A stretch of DNA of 64,000 nucleotides from Dromiciops gliroides (Eukaryota; Chordata; Mammalia; Microbiotheria; Microbiotheriidae). Of this stretch, positions 42,775 to 54,164 are shown one piece after another (positions within the stretch are counted from its first letter, which is position 1; every line of letters begins with the position of its first letter). The notes under the pieces were generated by a model, which searched no databases, had not been told where the DNA came from, and saw nothing but the letters and a program-made list of their open reading frames with translations. Location of the stretch: positions 59,752,532 through 59,816,531 of the forward strand of contig NC_057861.1 in assembly GCF_019393635.1 (NCBI RefSeq), in the 5' to 3' direction. A program made the translations under genes and the position numbers.

Positions 42775-43095
42775 TCTTGATGAAGCCATGCTCTCTTTGT
42801 AATTCTTTTTTTCCTTTCTAGATATTTGCCCATCATCTCTTTAATGATTCAGAATAAGATTTTTTCAAGAATCAAAGTCAAACTCTTTTCCCCAGAGTTG
42901 ACAATCTGTTGTATTCCTCCTTTTGAAAGCTGAGATAGTATTTTCTCTTCTTCGATCACCACTCTTTCCCATTTTCCATACTCTTTCAAAAATATTGGTG
43001 ATGTCTAAGCAATCACATTTCTAGTTCTATCAGTACCATGGAATATAATTCACCACGGTTAGGTGAATTGAATTCATCAAAGGGACATATTTCAC
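42775..43095 (-). mobile_element. Probable L3/CR1 fragment
   Basis: GCCCATCATCTCTTTAATGATTC and GGTGATGTCTAAGCAATCAC recall antisense CR1-clade sequence; diverged. Confidence 0.4.
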
Positions 43096-43279
43096 ATCAT
43101 TTAAGGGTTGTCATGGAAAAGAGAATAGCCTTGCTCTTTTTTGTCTTCAAAAGACAAAATTAGGAGCAATGAATAAAAGATGCAGTGAGTAGATTTTGGC
43201 TCAAGGAAAGGAAAATTTTCTCCATAATCAGAGCTATGCAAAAAGAGTATAGAGCCTCAAAAGGGAATAATGTCTCCAT

Positions 43280-43410
43280 CAATTCAATTCAATTCAATTA
43301 AACAAATAAGTATTAATTGCACTGCACTGTGCTAAGTGCTGAGGATACATAATGAAATAAGCCTGGTCCTCAAAGAACTCACATTCTAGTGGGGACAGTG
43401 AAGCTAGACC
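43280..43410 (+). mobile_element. MIR3-like SINE
   Basis: GTGCTAAGTGCTGAGGATAC and AGAACTCACATTCTAGTGGG. Confidence 0.6.
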
Positions 43411-43915
43411 CTCTATACACATAATTAGGCAAAAGTGTTTTTTTTGAGAAACAAGAGAGCAGCAATACCTTTTGAGGACAAGGGAAAGCTTATTATCTTA
43501 TTTTGTGGATGTCCTGAGGCCCTGAAAGATGTAGAGAAAACCTTTTCTTTTCTCTGTTACCTGCCCAGCATCACAGCTAGCAAGTGGAGGTGCTGAGTCT
43601 AGAGTCCAGGTTTCTTAATTTGGAGGAAATCAAGTATTTCTAGAGCACTAAATCCCTGGAAAGGTCTGGGATCCTCCTTGATTAAAAGAGACTGTTCAGC
43701 TGGATTTTTTTAGGAATGCTGTTGCCATTCCCCAGCTAGAGAACAAAACCCTCCCCAACTGAAACTGTCCAAAAAAAAAATCTAGGACAGGGATATCCAC
43801 TTTATATAATGATAAAAGCTCTGGAAACCTTGTCATGGAAGAAACATTGATGTTTTAGCCCACAGAAGAGAAGACATAAGGGAAACTTGGAAATTGTCTC
43901 CAAGTTTTGGAAAGG
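43411..43915. other. Intergenic stretch, weak MIR trace only
   Basis: A faint minus-strand MIR-like trace (ATCACAGCTAGCAAGTGGAG) near 43570. No gene seen. Confidence 0.4.
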
Positions 43916-43919
43916 CTGT

Positions 43920-44240
43920 CATCAATATCGATCAATAAACATTTATTATGTACCTACTAGATACTGTGACAACAGTACTGGGTATACAAAAGAGGCAAAA
44001 GACAGTCCCTGCCCTTAAGGACCTAACAACATGGAAACAATTATGTACAAGCAAGTTATATACAGGATAAAAAGTAAATAATTAACACAGAGAAGGCACT
44101 AGAATTAAGAGGGATTGGAGAAGGCTTCCAGGAAATGAGAGGGCTTTAGTTGAAACTTAAAGAAAGCCAAGGAGGTCAGGAAATGGAGCAGAGGAGGGAA
44201 AGCATTCCAAGCATGGGGGTACATCCAGAGAAAATGCCCA
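43920..44240 (+). mobile_element. MIR3-like SINE continuing into the unresolved repeat
   Basis: AATAAACATTTATTATGTACC, then ACAGTCCCTGCCCTTAAGGA, and on into AGAATTAAGAGGGATTGGAG and GGGAAAGCATTCCAAGCATG. The MIR3 phrases are continuous with the unnamed family seen at 3.4 and 14.6 kb, which suggests one long repeat. Confidence 0.6.
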
Positions 44241-44339
44241 GAGCATCATGATCCTCAGTATCATAACCACCACAATAATCACTAATTTTCATATACTACT
44301 TAAAGATTTGCAAAGTTCTTTAGAGTGTTTATTTGTACA

Positions 44340-44634
44340 GGGGATTAGATTTCCTTTGCTTGGCCCCAGGAAAGCAAATGTGGGCTCAGTAAAGATTGTT
44401 ACACAGAAAGATTTTGCCTGGATATAAGAAAACATCTCCTAATAATTCACACTGTCCAAAGGTGGAATGGACTACTTCACCTGGAAGTAGGATCCTTCCT
44501 ACTGAAGTCTTTAACTGGAAACTGCATTACCACTTCTTGGGGATATGGTAGAGGGAATACATGCTTTGAGTGGTAGCCAGACTAGATACCATCTGAGGCC
44601 CCTTGGAATTCACAGAGTCCATGATTCTATGATA
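44340..44634 (+). mobile_element. L3/CR1 LINE 3' end next to the OR10H-like exon
   Basis: GTCCAAAGGTGGAATGGACT, AGACTAGATACCATCTGAGG and the terminal GATTCTATGA of CR1-clade LINEs. It stops about 30 bases before the OR coding exon. Confidence 0.8.
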
Positions 44635-44638
44635 ATTC

Positions 44639-44667
44639 TGTTTTTCTCATGTCCAACTCTTCCATAG
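44639..44667 (+). promoter_or_regulatory. 3' splice site of the OR10H-like exon
   Basis: CTGTTTTTCTCATGTCCAAC leads to CTCTTCCATAG at 44667, five bases before the ATG at 44673. It lies between that ATG and the earlier in-frame ATG at 44649, so the earlier one would be intronic. Confidence 0.65.
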
Positions 44668-44672
44668 CCTCC

Positions 44673-45617
44673 ATGTTGGGGCCAAACCACACCGCAGTGT
44701 CTGAGTTCATCCTCATTGGCTTCTCTACCTTTCCTCGGCTTCAGTTGATGTTCTTTGTGCTCTTTCTGCTGATGTATTTGTTCACACTGCTGGGCAACCT
44801 TCTCATCATGTTGACCATCCGGAGTGAGCGGAGTCTCCACACACCCATGTACTTCTTCCTATGTGCACTCTCTATCTCAGAAATCTTCTACACTTTTGCC
44901 ATTATCCCACGACTACTCACAGACCTGCTTTCTACTCAACATGTCATCTCCTTCTCGGGTTGTGCCAACCAGATGTTTTTCTCCTTCACATTTGGCTTTA
45001 CCCACTCTTTCCTTCTCACAGTCATGGGCTATGACCGCTATGTGGCCATCTGCCACCCTCTGCGCTACAATGTGCTCATGAGCCCACAGGGTTGTACCTG
45101 GCTGGTGGTCTCCTCATGGGTTGGTGGTATGATAATGGGCTTGGTGGTTACCCTCGCCATTTTTCACTTGCATTTTTGTGGGCCCAATGAGATCCACCAT
45201 TTTGCCTGTCACGTACCCCCTTTGGTGAAGCTTGCTTGTGGGGACATTTGGGCTGTGGCCATGGGAGTAGGAATGCTCTGTATCACAGCCCTATTGGGCT
45301 GCTTCCTCCTTATCCTCATTTCCTATGCCTTCATTGTGGCCACCATCTTGAGGATTCCTTCAGCTGAGGGCCGACACAAAGCTTTTTCTACCTGTGCCTC
45401 CCACCTCACTGTGGTTGTGGTACATTATGGTTTTGCTTCTGTTATCTATCTAAAGCCCAAGGCTCCTGAATCCCTTGAAGGAGACACCCTGATGGGCATC
45501 ACCTACACTATTCTTACTCCCTTCTTAAGCCCTATCATCTTTAGTTTGAGGAACAAGGAACTGAAGAATGCCCTAAATAAAGTCTTCTTCAGCAATTTCT
45601 TCCCTCAAAAACTCTAA
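44673..45617 (+). CDS. OR10H: Olfactory receptor, OR10H-like
   Basis: Class II odorant receptor of 314 residues, intact and intronless. It follows the OR10H pattern closely: N-terminal MLGPNHT with glycosylation site at 5-7, GN at 41-42, SERSLHTPMYFFLCALSISE at 51-70, MGYDRYVAICHPLRYNVLMS at 118-137 (MGYDRY instead of the usual MAYDRY), HHFACHVPPLVKLACGD at 175-191, SY at 217-218, KAFSTCASHLTVVVVHYGFA at 236-255, and PFLSPIIFSLRN at 283-294, the family-10H form of the terminal motif. I chose ATG 44673 over 44649 because a strong splice acceptor lies between them and human OR10H2 begins the same way. The orthologous member of the subfamily cannot be set by eye. Confidence 0.95.
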   Translation: MLGPNHTAVSEFILIGFSTFPRLQLMFFVLFLLMYLFTLLGNLLIMLTIRSERSLHTPMYFFLCALSISEIFYTFAIIPRLLTDLLSTQHVISFSGCANQMFFSFTFGFTHSFLLTVMGYDRYVAICHPLRYNVLMSPQGCTWLVVSSWVGGMIMGLVVTLAIFHLHFCGPNEIHHFACHVPPLVKLACGDIWAVAMGVGMLCITALLGCFLLILISYAFIVATILRIPSAEGRHKAFSTCASHLTVVVVHYGFASVIYLKPKAPESLEGDTLMGITYTILTPFLSPIIFSLRNKELKNALNKVFFSNFFPQKL

Positions 45618-46665
45618 CCCTCAAGACATCTCTAAAAGACAAGTTACTACACTTATTATTTTGATGTAACAAAAAGTAGTTGGTAGATATAGAGTGAAAT
45701 GGTCAACTTTCACTCTGTGGAAGGGTTGCTACTCTTCTGTCTTTACTGATATCCTGACTTAGGATATGTCTGTTACTGCCAATCCATTAGTCTACCCAGC
45801 GATTAATAACACTAGAGATACCATCTTGTGTGAGGTTCATTGTTTGTTCAACCCTGAGTTCTGTTTTGAAGGTGTGATAATTAAAAGCTGCATCATAGAT
45901 GGTCCTTAGAGAAAATGTAAATTTGTGAAGAACACTTAGGGGCAGGTATTAGTTGAGGAGGAAGAAATACAGAAGAAGCAAGAAACATATCTTTCTGCTC
46001 AAGGAATTTCTATTGTAATAATGTGTTTGCAAGAACAAATCTTTGAAATATGAAATTGTTTTAGAAAGAAATTTATTAGGTCAGTTGGTAGAGGAGAACA
46101 ATCCTGGAAGGAAGTATGGCTCCCCCTCACCCAGGCTCTGGAAGGTTTACAGTATATATGATTTAGAAAATGGAGTAAGAACATTTGCCTGATTGGTCTC
46201 AAGTAGACAAGAAGTAGTCTCTAAGAGAAGGGCAGTTTGAGATGTCTATCAGTAGTTAGGTCAATCTATTTGGGGTCACCCCAAACACAGGCTTTTGGTG
46301 GACCCAAAATAAAATCTAGGTGGGGAGATCCAAAACAGGGATACTCTGGGTAGATTCAGGATCTAGGGGAATCCAAAATTTCTTGTAGCCATTTCTGGCA
46401 TTTCTGGAGAATTACTGGGGTCAGGATGACATTCTGGGTTCAAGCAATCTCTAGTCAAATAAGTTAAATTCCAACAATAATAATGAATGATAAATAATAA
46501 TACAAAACAGGCAGACACATAATATTGGCCAATATTGGCAACTAACTCAGGGGAAAATTCTACCCATCCCTACCAAGTAAAAAGGTACTTTGAATTGAAA
46601 TGGCCTACAATAAGAAGATGATGGAGACAGGAGGAATCATAAAAGTCATTTTATGAAACTCCTTC
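45618..46665. other. Downstream flank of the OR10H-like gene, nothing recognised
   Basis: No repeat family or exon was recognised in about 1 kb. Confidence 0.4.
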
Positions 46666-46880
46666 ATTTTATATAGCTGTGTTTAGGTCTTGTCTCTGCC
46701 ACTTATTTTCTGTGTTACCCTGGGCAAATGATTTCACTTTTCAGTGCCTCAGTTTCCCCTTATGTAAACTAAGGACAGCAATGCTCGAACTGTCTACCTC
46801 CTAGGGGTATTAGGAGGACATAATGAAATAATGTGTGCAATGTGCTTTGTAAATTGCCTTATCAATTTCAGAATATTATT
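46666..46880 (+). mobile_element. MIR
   Basis: CTGTGTTACCCTGGGCAAAT, then GTGCCTCAGTTTCCCCTTAT and a decayed 3' half. Confidence 0.75.
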
Positions 46881-47234
46881 ACTTTTTTCATAGAACCCAG
46901 TGAAAGAGATAAGTCTATCTTCACTGGAAAAATTAAAAAATGAAAAACTTATAGCGCTCAGACTATGACATACTTCATTCATCAGTATATACTACATACC
47001 TTGAATAGCTATTGCGGATTGAGAAAGAGCTAGGCCCAGAACTTGAGAGTATATTTGGAGTTCAACATAACTTCTGTTTCTATTGCTTTTGATCTTTACC
47101 ATAAGAATGGCTTGCGTTTGTAAAAAATAGTCTAGGGTGGCAATGATATGATCCTAAAGAACTATCATAAACCCCTTCTGTTTCTATAAACAAATTGACT
47201 TGTGAATATTTATTCAACACACCTTTGTTAACAC
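46881..47234. other. Intergenic stretch, nothing recognised
   Basis: No gene or repeat recognised. Confidence 0.4.
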
Positions 47235-47870
47235 ACTGTTGATTGGGCCTATGGATTCCACTCTTGAATTTTGATCACTTCATGGCCTCTATCTGGAGAG
47301 AACTCTCAACTACATTCAATAAATCCTTTGGTAGATGCCTGTTGTTGGTCTTTACTATTGCTTGTAGGGTTGTTTGTTCCAGAAATGTATCTTTAAATTT
47401 TTGCCCGTTTATCATGTACTCAGAGACTATCAATACTTTTCCTCCATTTTGCAGGAAATTGCAAGTCTTTCTACAGAAATCTTGAGGTGATGAGCTCTGT
47501 ATAATAGTATACAAGTTTTTGTTTAGCCCCTCTCTACATCCATTGCCATTCACTTTACACTGCCAAAAGTATACATGAGGATTGGTAATCCATAGGTGTT
47601 CATTGTTTTAAAAGTATTCTTCCAATTAAGCTTTAAGTTGTGGACGCTAGTAAGTCTCTTGATAAATCCAGCCTCAGCTTTTTCGTTGATATTCTTATCT
47701 TCAACGTGTCTTTCCTGAAGAAGAGCAAGTTATGTGCAGGCATTAGCTTCAAACATCGGTTTAATTTGACCTTCAGATTCAATTTTAAAACCTTTTGTCT
47801 ACATTCTTCTTTGGAATACATTAATAATTTTATAATTTATCAAATCCAAATGACATTATGAAATAATTGG
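47235..47870 (-). mobile_element. Relic LINE, R4/Dong-like reverse-transcriptase C-terminus
   Basis: Minus strand, in broken frames. SFGFDKL near 47845, then EKAEAGFIKRLTSVHNLKLN near 47690, NTYGLPILMYTFGSVK near 47590, and RAHHLKISVERLAI near 47490. This order (thumb region, INTYA(L/I)PV..Y.FG, then H(H/F)PKS.V.RL) is that of R4/Dong-clade LINE proteins. At least three frame changes or stops are present. An old insertion; the match is from memory of the family, not a search. Confidence 0.5.
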
Positions 47871-48871
47871 AGAGTTTCCATGAAAGGAAGTAACTATTAA
47901 TTGTGTATTTCATAGTGGAGATGTACTACTTCAAGCCTTCCCTGTACATTAAATGACAAATATAATAGTTTGGTATGCTTCTAAAGCTTGACTTGAAAGC
48001 CAGACTCAGTTCTATTTTGGAGTTATGATAATGTGTTTAAGGCATAGCAGAACCACAGAGGGCTTAATTGTCTCCTTGGAAGATGTCATACTGTCTATCA
48101 ATTGTTCTTGACATTATTATGTTGGTGGTATGTTTTATATTGAAACAATTTACATGTGGACATCAAATCCTTTATTCTCACATTATTACTGTGTTGAAAT
48201 TTATTGTATATATTTGCAATACTTTATTACATTATGAGTCAAAGTTTTGTGATAATAAAGGCAGTATAATGGCTACTATGTTTGGATGGTTATCATCTAA
48301 TTGATGATAAATTGCTCTTTGCACCCCTGGGACTCCTGGTCATATGCCCATATCTTGTTTTTTCTTTTTTTTTCTCAAGTGATAATTGATTTTTTAAAAA
48401 GTGAAATAAGATGTGCATTCTTTGTATAAATATATAAATCTTCAAATGGAAGGGCCACTGATGTTTTCACCTTTTGGTAATAAATATGTAATAAGTTCTG
48501 TTAAGAAAGAAGAGAATATGTTTACATTAGAGAGGAAGTTGGTATAGTACATTGCTAGTAATACAGGTACCACTGTGAAGCATTTGGGCCAATAATTATG
48601 GGTCTATCCATACTTGGTTCCCTGCACTTTTGTAGAGGAACTAGTTTCATTCACTTCCCTTGACATAACCATTCAGTCATTCATTGTATTAAGGAGATGG
48701 ACATTTGTTTTTCATTTAGTCCATTTTGTGCTCTTGTTGTGTTACATTTCTTTTGACCATATACTGTTAAGCAGAAAGTTCCCACACTCTCCTTCTTTGG
48801 AGGTTTGTTCTCTCTTCTAATCTCTTTGTTTCTCAATCCTCTCCAGCACAGTTTTTGATAGGTACTAAAAT
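47871..48871. other. Intergenic AT-rich stretch
   Basis: Could include more of the decayed LINE on the minus strand, but no conserved motif was found. Confidence 0.35.
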
Positions 48872-49105
48872 GGTTGAGCTAGTGTGGCTTAGTGGTTAGA
48901 GGACTACCCTTAGAATCAGGAAGTCTTAGATTCAAGTCGCTTCTCTGACACATGCTGACTATATGACCCTGGGTCAGTCATTTAACTTCTTAGTACTCTA
49001 GTCAACTCTCAAAGACTATCAGTTAAACAGAGAGTGGTGAACTGAATTTGTAGAGAGAATTTCCCTATCTGGGCAGTTCTCTATACCAGTGAGATAGAAC
49101 ATCCT
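48872..49105 (+). mobile_element. Therian-type tRNA-derived CORE-SINE
   Basis: Head AGTGTGGCTTAGTGGTTAGAGG, core CTATATGACCCTGGGTCAGT, tail GCAGTTCTCTATACCAGTGA. Confidence 0.65.
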
Positions 49106-49340
49106 TTCTGTAAATTGTTTATTTTGGTCTTTGTGCTTTTTTTGAATCCTTGTGTCTCCTTAACTTTTTTGGCTTTCACTTTTAGTTGTTGAAGAAGGGT
49201 GTTAAGAAGAGCTCATATGTTAAGTCTATTACCTTCCTCAGAATTCTTTTTGTTTCTTTCAATTGGATGATATGGTATTGAAGTTTTTCTGCATGTATTG
49301 GCTAGATTTTTATATAACATTTTAACCTTATTTCCAAAGG
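49106..49340 (-). mobile_element. Possible N-terminal part of the R4/Dong-like LINE
   Basis: Minus-strand translation gives QLKVKAKKVKETQGFKKS, a basic stretch like that before the RT domain in R4-clade proteins, and its strand agrees with 47235-47870. Weak. Confidence 0.2.
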
Positions 49341-49495
49341 TCTTCAATAGTTTTCTCAAGTGGCTTCTGCTATGGTTCTATTTGATGCTTGTTCTGAGAA
49401 ATATTACTAAATTGTTCCAGTCCTTATTATATAAAGTGTCACTGCATATACTACTATATGCAGGTCCTGAAATGTTTTAACTCTTTTGCCAATTT

Positions 49496-50190
49496 TTCAT
49501 TGTGGCCATTCTGGAGAGCTATTTTATAGCCCAAAGGGCTATAAAACTGTGCATACCCTTCAATCCAGCAATACCACTGCTAGGTTTATATCCCCCAAAG
49601 AGAAAAAGACCTATTTGTACAAAAACATTTCTAACAGCTCTTTTGTGGCTAAAAACTGGAAATCAAGGAAATGCCCATCAATTGGGGAATGACTAAACAA
49701 GCTGTGGTATATGATTGTGACAGAATATTGTGCTATAAGAAATGACAAGCAGGATGATTTCAGAAAGACCTGGAAAAATGTCTATGAACTGATGTATAGT
49801 GAAGTGAGCAGAATGAGGAGAACGTTGTGCATGGTGACAGCAATACTGATGAAGAACTGTGAATGACAACTATTCTCAGCAATACAATGATCCAAGACAA
49901 TCCTAAAGGACTAAGGATGAAGCATACTATTCATCTCTAAAGGAAGAACTGATGTTGACTGAACACAGACTGATGCACGCTATTTTTCACTTTCTTTCAT
50001 TTTTTTCTTTTATTCAAGTTTTCTTATACAAAATGACTAATATGGAAATGTTTTACGTAATTGTACATGTATAATCTATATTTGATTACTTACTGCCTCA
50101 GGGAGAGTGGAGGGGAGGGAAGGAAGGAGGGATAAAATTTAGAATTCAAAACTATAAATTAAAATGTTTATTATTTAATAAAAACACATT
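49496..50190 (+). mobile_element. L1 LINE 3' end
   Basis: ORF2 C-terminus (RAIKLCIPFNPAIPLLGLY at 49540-49590, CPSIGE at 49672) followed by the complete 3' UTR ending TTTAATAAAAACAC. Confidence 0.88.
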
Positions 50191-50404
50191 CAAACATTCA
50201 CAATTATAAGGAACTCCTTGCATCAATCTTCTGATCTGTCTGGATTTCTAGTTACCATAATCTAGGTTCTCGGTTGAGGGTCTCTAAGCAGCAGGTAGAG
50301 GTTCCCAGCCATGCAGGGCTAGGTTTAAAGAAGGCAATAAAGTTCTCTGACAATTCCCACAATTGAATAAAATTTTCTCACAAAACAGGAACTGAACTAG
50401 ATCC

Positions 50405-50645
50405 ATTTGTTGTTCAGTCATTTCAGAGTCTTTGGGACTCCATCTTTGGTTTTCTTGGCAAAGGTAGTGGAATGGTTTGCCATTTCATTCTCCAGCTCAT
50501 TTTATAGATGAGGAAATCAAGGCAAAGAGGGCTAAGTGACTTGCTTAGGGTCACACAGCTAGTAAATAGCTAAGCTTAAATTTGAACTCATGAATGTGAG
50601 TTTGGACTCAAGCCCAGTGTCTATCCACTTTCCCATCCAGTTTCC
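50405..50645 (-). mobile_element. MAR1-like SINE with RTE-type tail
   Basis: TTGTTGTTCAGTCATTTCAG and TTTCTTGGCAAAGGTAGTGG are the reversed RTE-type tail; AAGTGACTTGCTTAGGGTCA is the core. Confidence 0.85.
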
Positions 50646-50849
50646 CATTACTAGAACTATGATTAAATGGAAAAGGGAACTGAGCTAGCTCCAGAATTGA
50701 GTCACAAGATGGAGTCAATGTGATTCATTCAATTCCCACTACCTCTTGCTGCTTTAATTGCCTCATCACATCCTGTTCAGGTCACTTCAAAATTCATGCT
50801 TTCTCCATACTTTCATTCTTCCTTAAAGTAGTTCCCTAGTCTTTTGTCT

Positions 50850-51110
50850 GGTAGTATAAAATGATATAATTCTGGTCTTAGAGTGAGAAAGGCCTAGATT
50901 TGAATCCCTACTCCCCTACCAGATACTTATTTACTGTGAAATTCTGGCCAAGTCACTTGACCTCTTCTACCTCAGTTTTCTCATCTGAAAAATGGGAAAA
51001 ACGACAAAGTCTACATCATTGGGATGTTGTCAGGATCATAATGTAATGGTATGTGCAAAGCACTTTGAAAACCTTATGGTGATATATAAGCCCCAGCTAG
51101 CTGTTATTAA
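50850..51110 (+). mobile_element. MIR-type CORE-SINE
   Basis: CTAGATTTGAATCCCTACTC, ACCTCAGTTTTCTCATCTGA and AAAGCACTTTGAAAACCTTA. Confidence 0.75.
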
Positions 51111-51120
51111 TGGTCATCAG

Positions 51121-51204
51121 GGTATTTTTTGGGTTTTTTTGTGTGTGTGTTTTTGGTTTTTGTGGCAGGGCAACGAGGGTTAAGTGACTTGCCTAGGGTC
51201 ATAC
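51121..51204 (-). mobile_element. Strongly truncated CORE-SINE
   Basis: Only the last 45 bases or so of the SINE body plus a T/G-rich tail are present, yet GGTCATCAG at 51112-51120 and 51205-51213 is duplicated. So it inserted in this short form. Confidence 0.8.
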
Positions 51205-51213
51205 GGTCATCAG

Positions 51214-52615
51214 TTTTTATTGTCATCCTTTTAAAATATTTTAAACATCTTTTGTTTTAAATGACCTCTACCTATCCCATATATTTGTTAGTCTTTTTTA
51301 AACTAGTCTTCAGCTAAATGGTTGTTCTTCCTAACTCCTTAGCATTTTTTCAAGCTTTAGTTTCCTGACAGCCTCACCTGACTTCCTTTCCCTTACTTTG
51401 CTGACCTCTTTCTGTCCAGGTTATTGTGCCTTATTTACTTCTTTCTCTTCTCTGGACCTTTTCTTTGTGCTTTTCCTCCTCCTTGAAGCCTTCTCCTTCA
51501 ACCCAAATCCTTTCTCTTTTAGCTAGAGACTTTTTTCCTTCTACTTTTCCTTAAACCCTTCCACATCATTCCTTTGCCCCCCAAAACAATTTCTAGTCTT
51601 CTTAATATTCCACCCAGCCTCCAAATCTCCTTTCTGATTTTTGCTCCCTCTTTGCCATTAAATCCTTCTCCCATACAGAGCATGGAGTAGGATAGGTTGA
51701 GTTAAGGCTGAGAATCTCAGAGGAAAATACAGGGTTCTCCTAGCTTTCTGCCACTATTAATTCCTCCTCTCCCACCCCCAGTTAGTTAGAAAGTGTCAAT
51801 TAGATGGCTTGATGTTGGTGATTGGGTTAGATGTGACATGAAGATCCAGCCTTTGAGTATTTGTATGGCTTAAGTATTCAGTATGACTTAAGTGATATAA
51901 TATTAGTAAAATATTTTTCAATGTGTCAAGCACAGAATAAATGTTAGCTGTTGTAGTAATGACTATGATGATGGTGGTGGTATCAGTAAAGTAGAATGTC
52001 ACAGAGAGATAAGAGATTTGGATGAAGCCATGATATAATGGCTTCAATCATTATCTTTGTCTTCAGTCTTTACTGTTAAAGACTCAGAAAAAAGGATGCT
52101 AGTTGGGGCTTAGGAAGAAACAGAGCATACCCCATTCTTGATTCCATCTTTCATTCCTGAAGCTGGTCCATGACCCTGAAGGAAAGATAGGAGACAACAT
52201 ATGTGAGGCAAGTTAAACCACTACCATTAGCATTGCCTTGACCACCATTTCCCTCAAATACTGGTGAAGATAGACCAGAACTCTGAATCCAAGATCCTTG
52301 GGAAAAGCAGTGCCTCCCCAAACTTCCAGACTGACTTTCAGTTTAGCCCCCACAGCCATCAGTAAGGGGAGAAACCATTGTGGAGATGAGATCCACCTTT
52401 CTCCTCAGCACCAGCAAGAGTTGCTGACCAACGTCCAAGAATAGGAAGATGAGCACAGGGCCTAGGGAAAGTTAACAATCTCCTGACTCCAGGCCTGCTT
52501 CTAGTCCAGCCCTTGAAGCCATCATCTGGGGAAGCAAATCCTTTAAAGAGGAGGACATCCATCCACACCAACTGTCAGCCAACTTCCAATTACAGGGGAG
52601 ACAAACCAGAATAGC
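51214..52615. other. Intergenic stretch, nothing clear
   Basis: Pyrimidine-rich at 51300-51690; 52080-52615 is GC-richer and may be an unidentified retroelement part. No gene recognised. Confidence 0.35.
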
Positions 52616-52619
52616 TCTG

Positions 52620-52860
52620 TCTCTGCTGGACATCTTCACATTTCTTGTGTTTGGGGGGGTCTGTATTTCCTTTCACATCATCACAAATATGGAAATATGT
52701 TTTGCATATTTGCACAAGTATAACATATCAAATTACTTACCATCTCACAGAGGGGTGAAGGGAGGGAGGAAGAGAATTTGGAATCACAATTTTTAAAAAG
52801 AATGTTAAAAGTTGTTTTTACACACAATTGGGAAAAATAAAATATTTTTTAAAAAGAGAA
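52620..52860 (+). mobile_element. L1 3' UTR and tail
   Basis: CAAATATGGAAATATGTTTTG, AGGGGTGAAGGGAGGGAGGA and ACAATTGGGAAAAATAAAAT. Confidence 0.85.
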
Positions 52861-53295
52861 AATTATAGTACCAGGCAATTGCCTAATTTAGAGTTAGAAA
52901 ATTCCATATAATTCTTGTTGAACACCCCCAAATCTGTTTCAAAGTTTGCCCTCCTCCCTAAAAAAGACACAACAACTCATAGGAGCTTGGGTCTAAGAAG
53001 CCTAAATTACAACCAAGATCCTTTTATCCTGAATTTGGAATAAAGATGAGTGAACTTAGAAGTTAAACAAAGAAGACAAAGTTATTGCAGACCACATCCA
53101 CAATCCTACCTCTATCACATATATCTGTCACCAACAACACACCTGCACCCTTTGCCCCCTTCTCCATTTTGAGGTATACTCTGACCAATTAAAATATTGC
53201 TGTATCCTTGAGCACAGAAAAAAGATGTCACCTAAGAATGATAAAGGCCAAAGTTCTGAAGAAACAGAACAAAAGTAATAGAAGCTCCAGTATTA
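52861..53295. other. Intergenic stretch, nothing recognised
   Basis: No gene or repeat recognised. Confidence 0.4.
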
Positions 53296-53595
53296 ATAAT
53301 TACTGATATTACATAGCTCTTTAAGGTTTGTAAAGTGTTTTACACAAGTTATCTCAAATGAGTCTCACAACAACTTTCTGAAGTAGATTTGACAGGTTAA
53401 TTATTGTTACTATGGTACTTGGTACATGATTTCCAGGGTATACATGATACTTGTTCTCTGAGCAAGTCTCAGAGAGATTGAGTGACTCATCCATGGTGAG
53501 TGAAACAGTAAATGTCAGAGGCAGGACAGCTAATAAGAACCAGAGGCAGGATTTGAACCCAGGTCAACCTCCAGATCCAATGATGTATGACATCC
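53296..53595 (-). mobile_element. MIR
   Basis: TTTGTAAAGTGTTTTACACAAG and GCAGGATTTGAACCCAGGTC bracket a long minus-strand MIR with an internal insertion. Confidence 0.7.
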
Positions 53596-53599
53596 TTTC

Positions 53600-54145
53600 C
53601 TAGACACTATACTTACCATAGATTTAGAGCTCCCAAGTACCTGCCATCCCTTGTCCCTTTTGCTTTCAATCTTTCCCAACATCCAGGGTCTTTTCCAATG
53701 AATCCTATCTTTTCATGATGTAGCCAAAGAATTTGAGCTTTAGCTTCAGTATTTGATCTTGCAGTGAATTGTACTTTCTTTAAGTTTTGACTAATTTGAT
53801 CTTGTTTTCCATGGGATTCTCAAAAGTCTTCTTTGGCACCACGATTTGAAAGCATCAATTCTGTACTACTCAACTTTCCTTATAGTCCAGTTCTCAAAGC
53901 CATTTGATACTGAAAAAAACATAGCTTTGACTATATGAACCTTTTTAGACAAAGTGATGTCTCCTCTTTTTAGTATCCTGTCCAGATTTATCACAGCTTT
54001 CCTTCTAAGGAGCACACGTCTTTTAATTTGGTGGTTGTAGTCACTGTTTGCATTGATCTTTGAGCCCAAGAATATAAAATCTGCTTCTGTTTCTATTTCT
54101 CCCTCTATTTTCCAGGAAGTTATGGGACCAATTGCCAAGATCTTA
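53600..54145 (-). mobile_element. RTE (BovB-like) LINE, C-terminal part
   Basis: Minus strand: an open run of 90 codons (54138-53866) with MAIGPITSWKIEGEIETEAD, FIFLGSKI, RDI-type phrase GDITLSKKVHIVKAM and ENWTIRK, the C-terminal RT region of RTE/BovB LINEs. LKLKFFGYIMKR-like sequence follows in another frame. Confidence 0.82.
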
Positions 54146-54164
54146 ATTTTTTATGTTAAACTTT

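Noticed and set aside
44649-44672. Upstream in-frame ATG for the OR10H-like gene
   Set aside because: A strong splice acceptor lies between this ATG and the one at 44673, and related OR10H proteins begin at the second.
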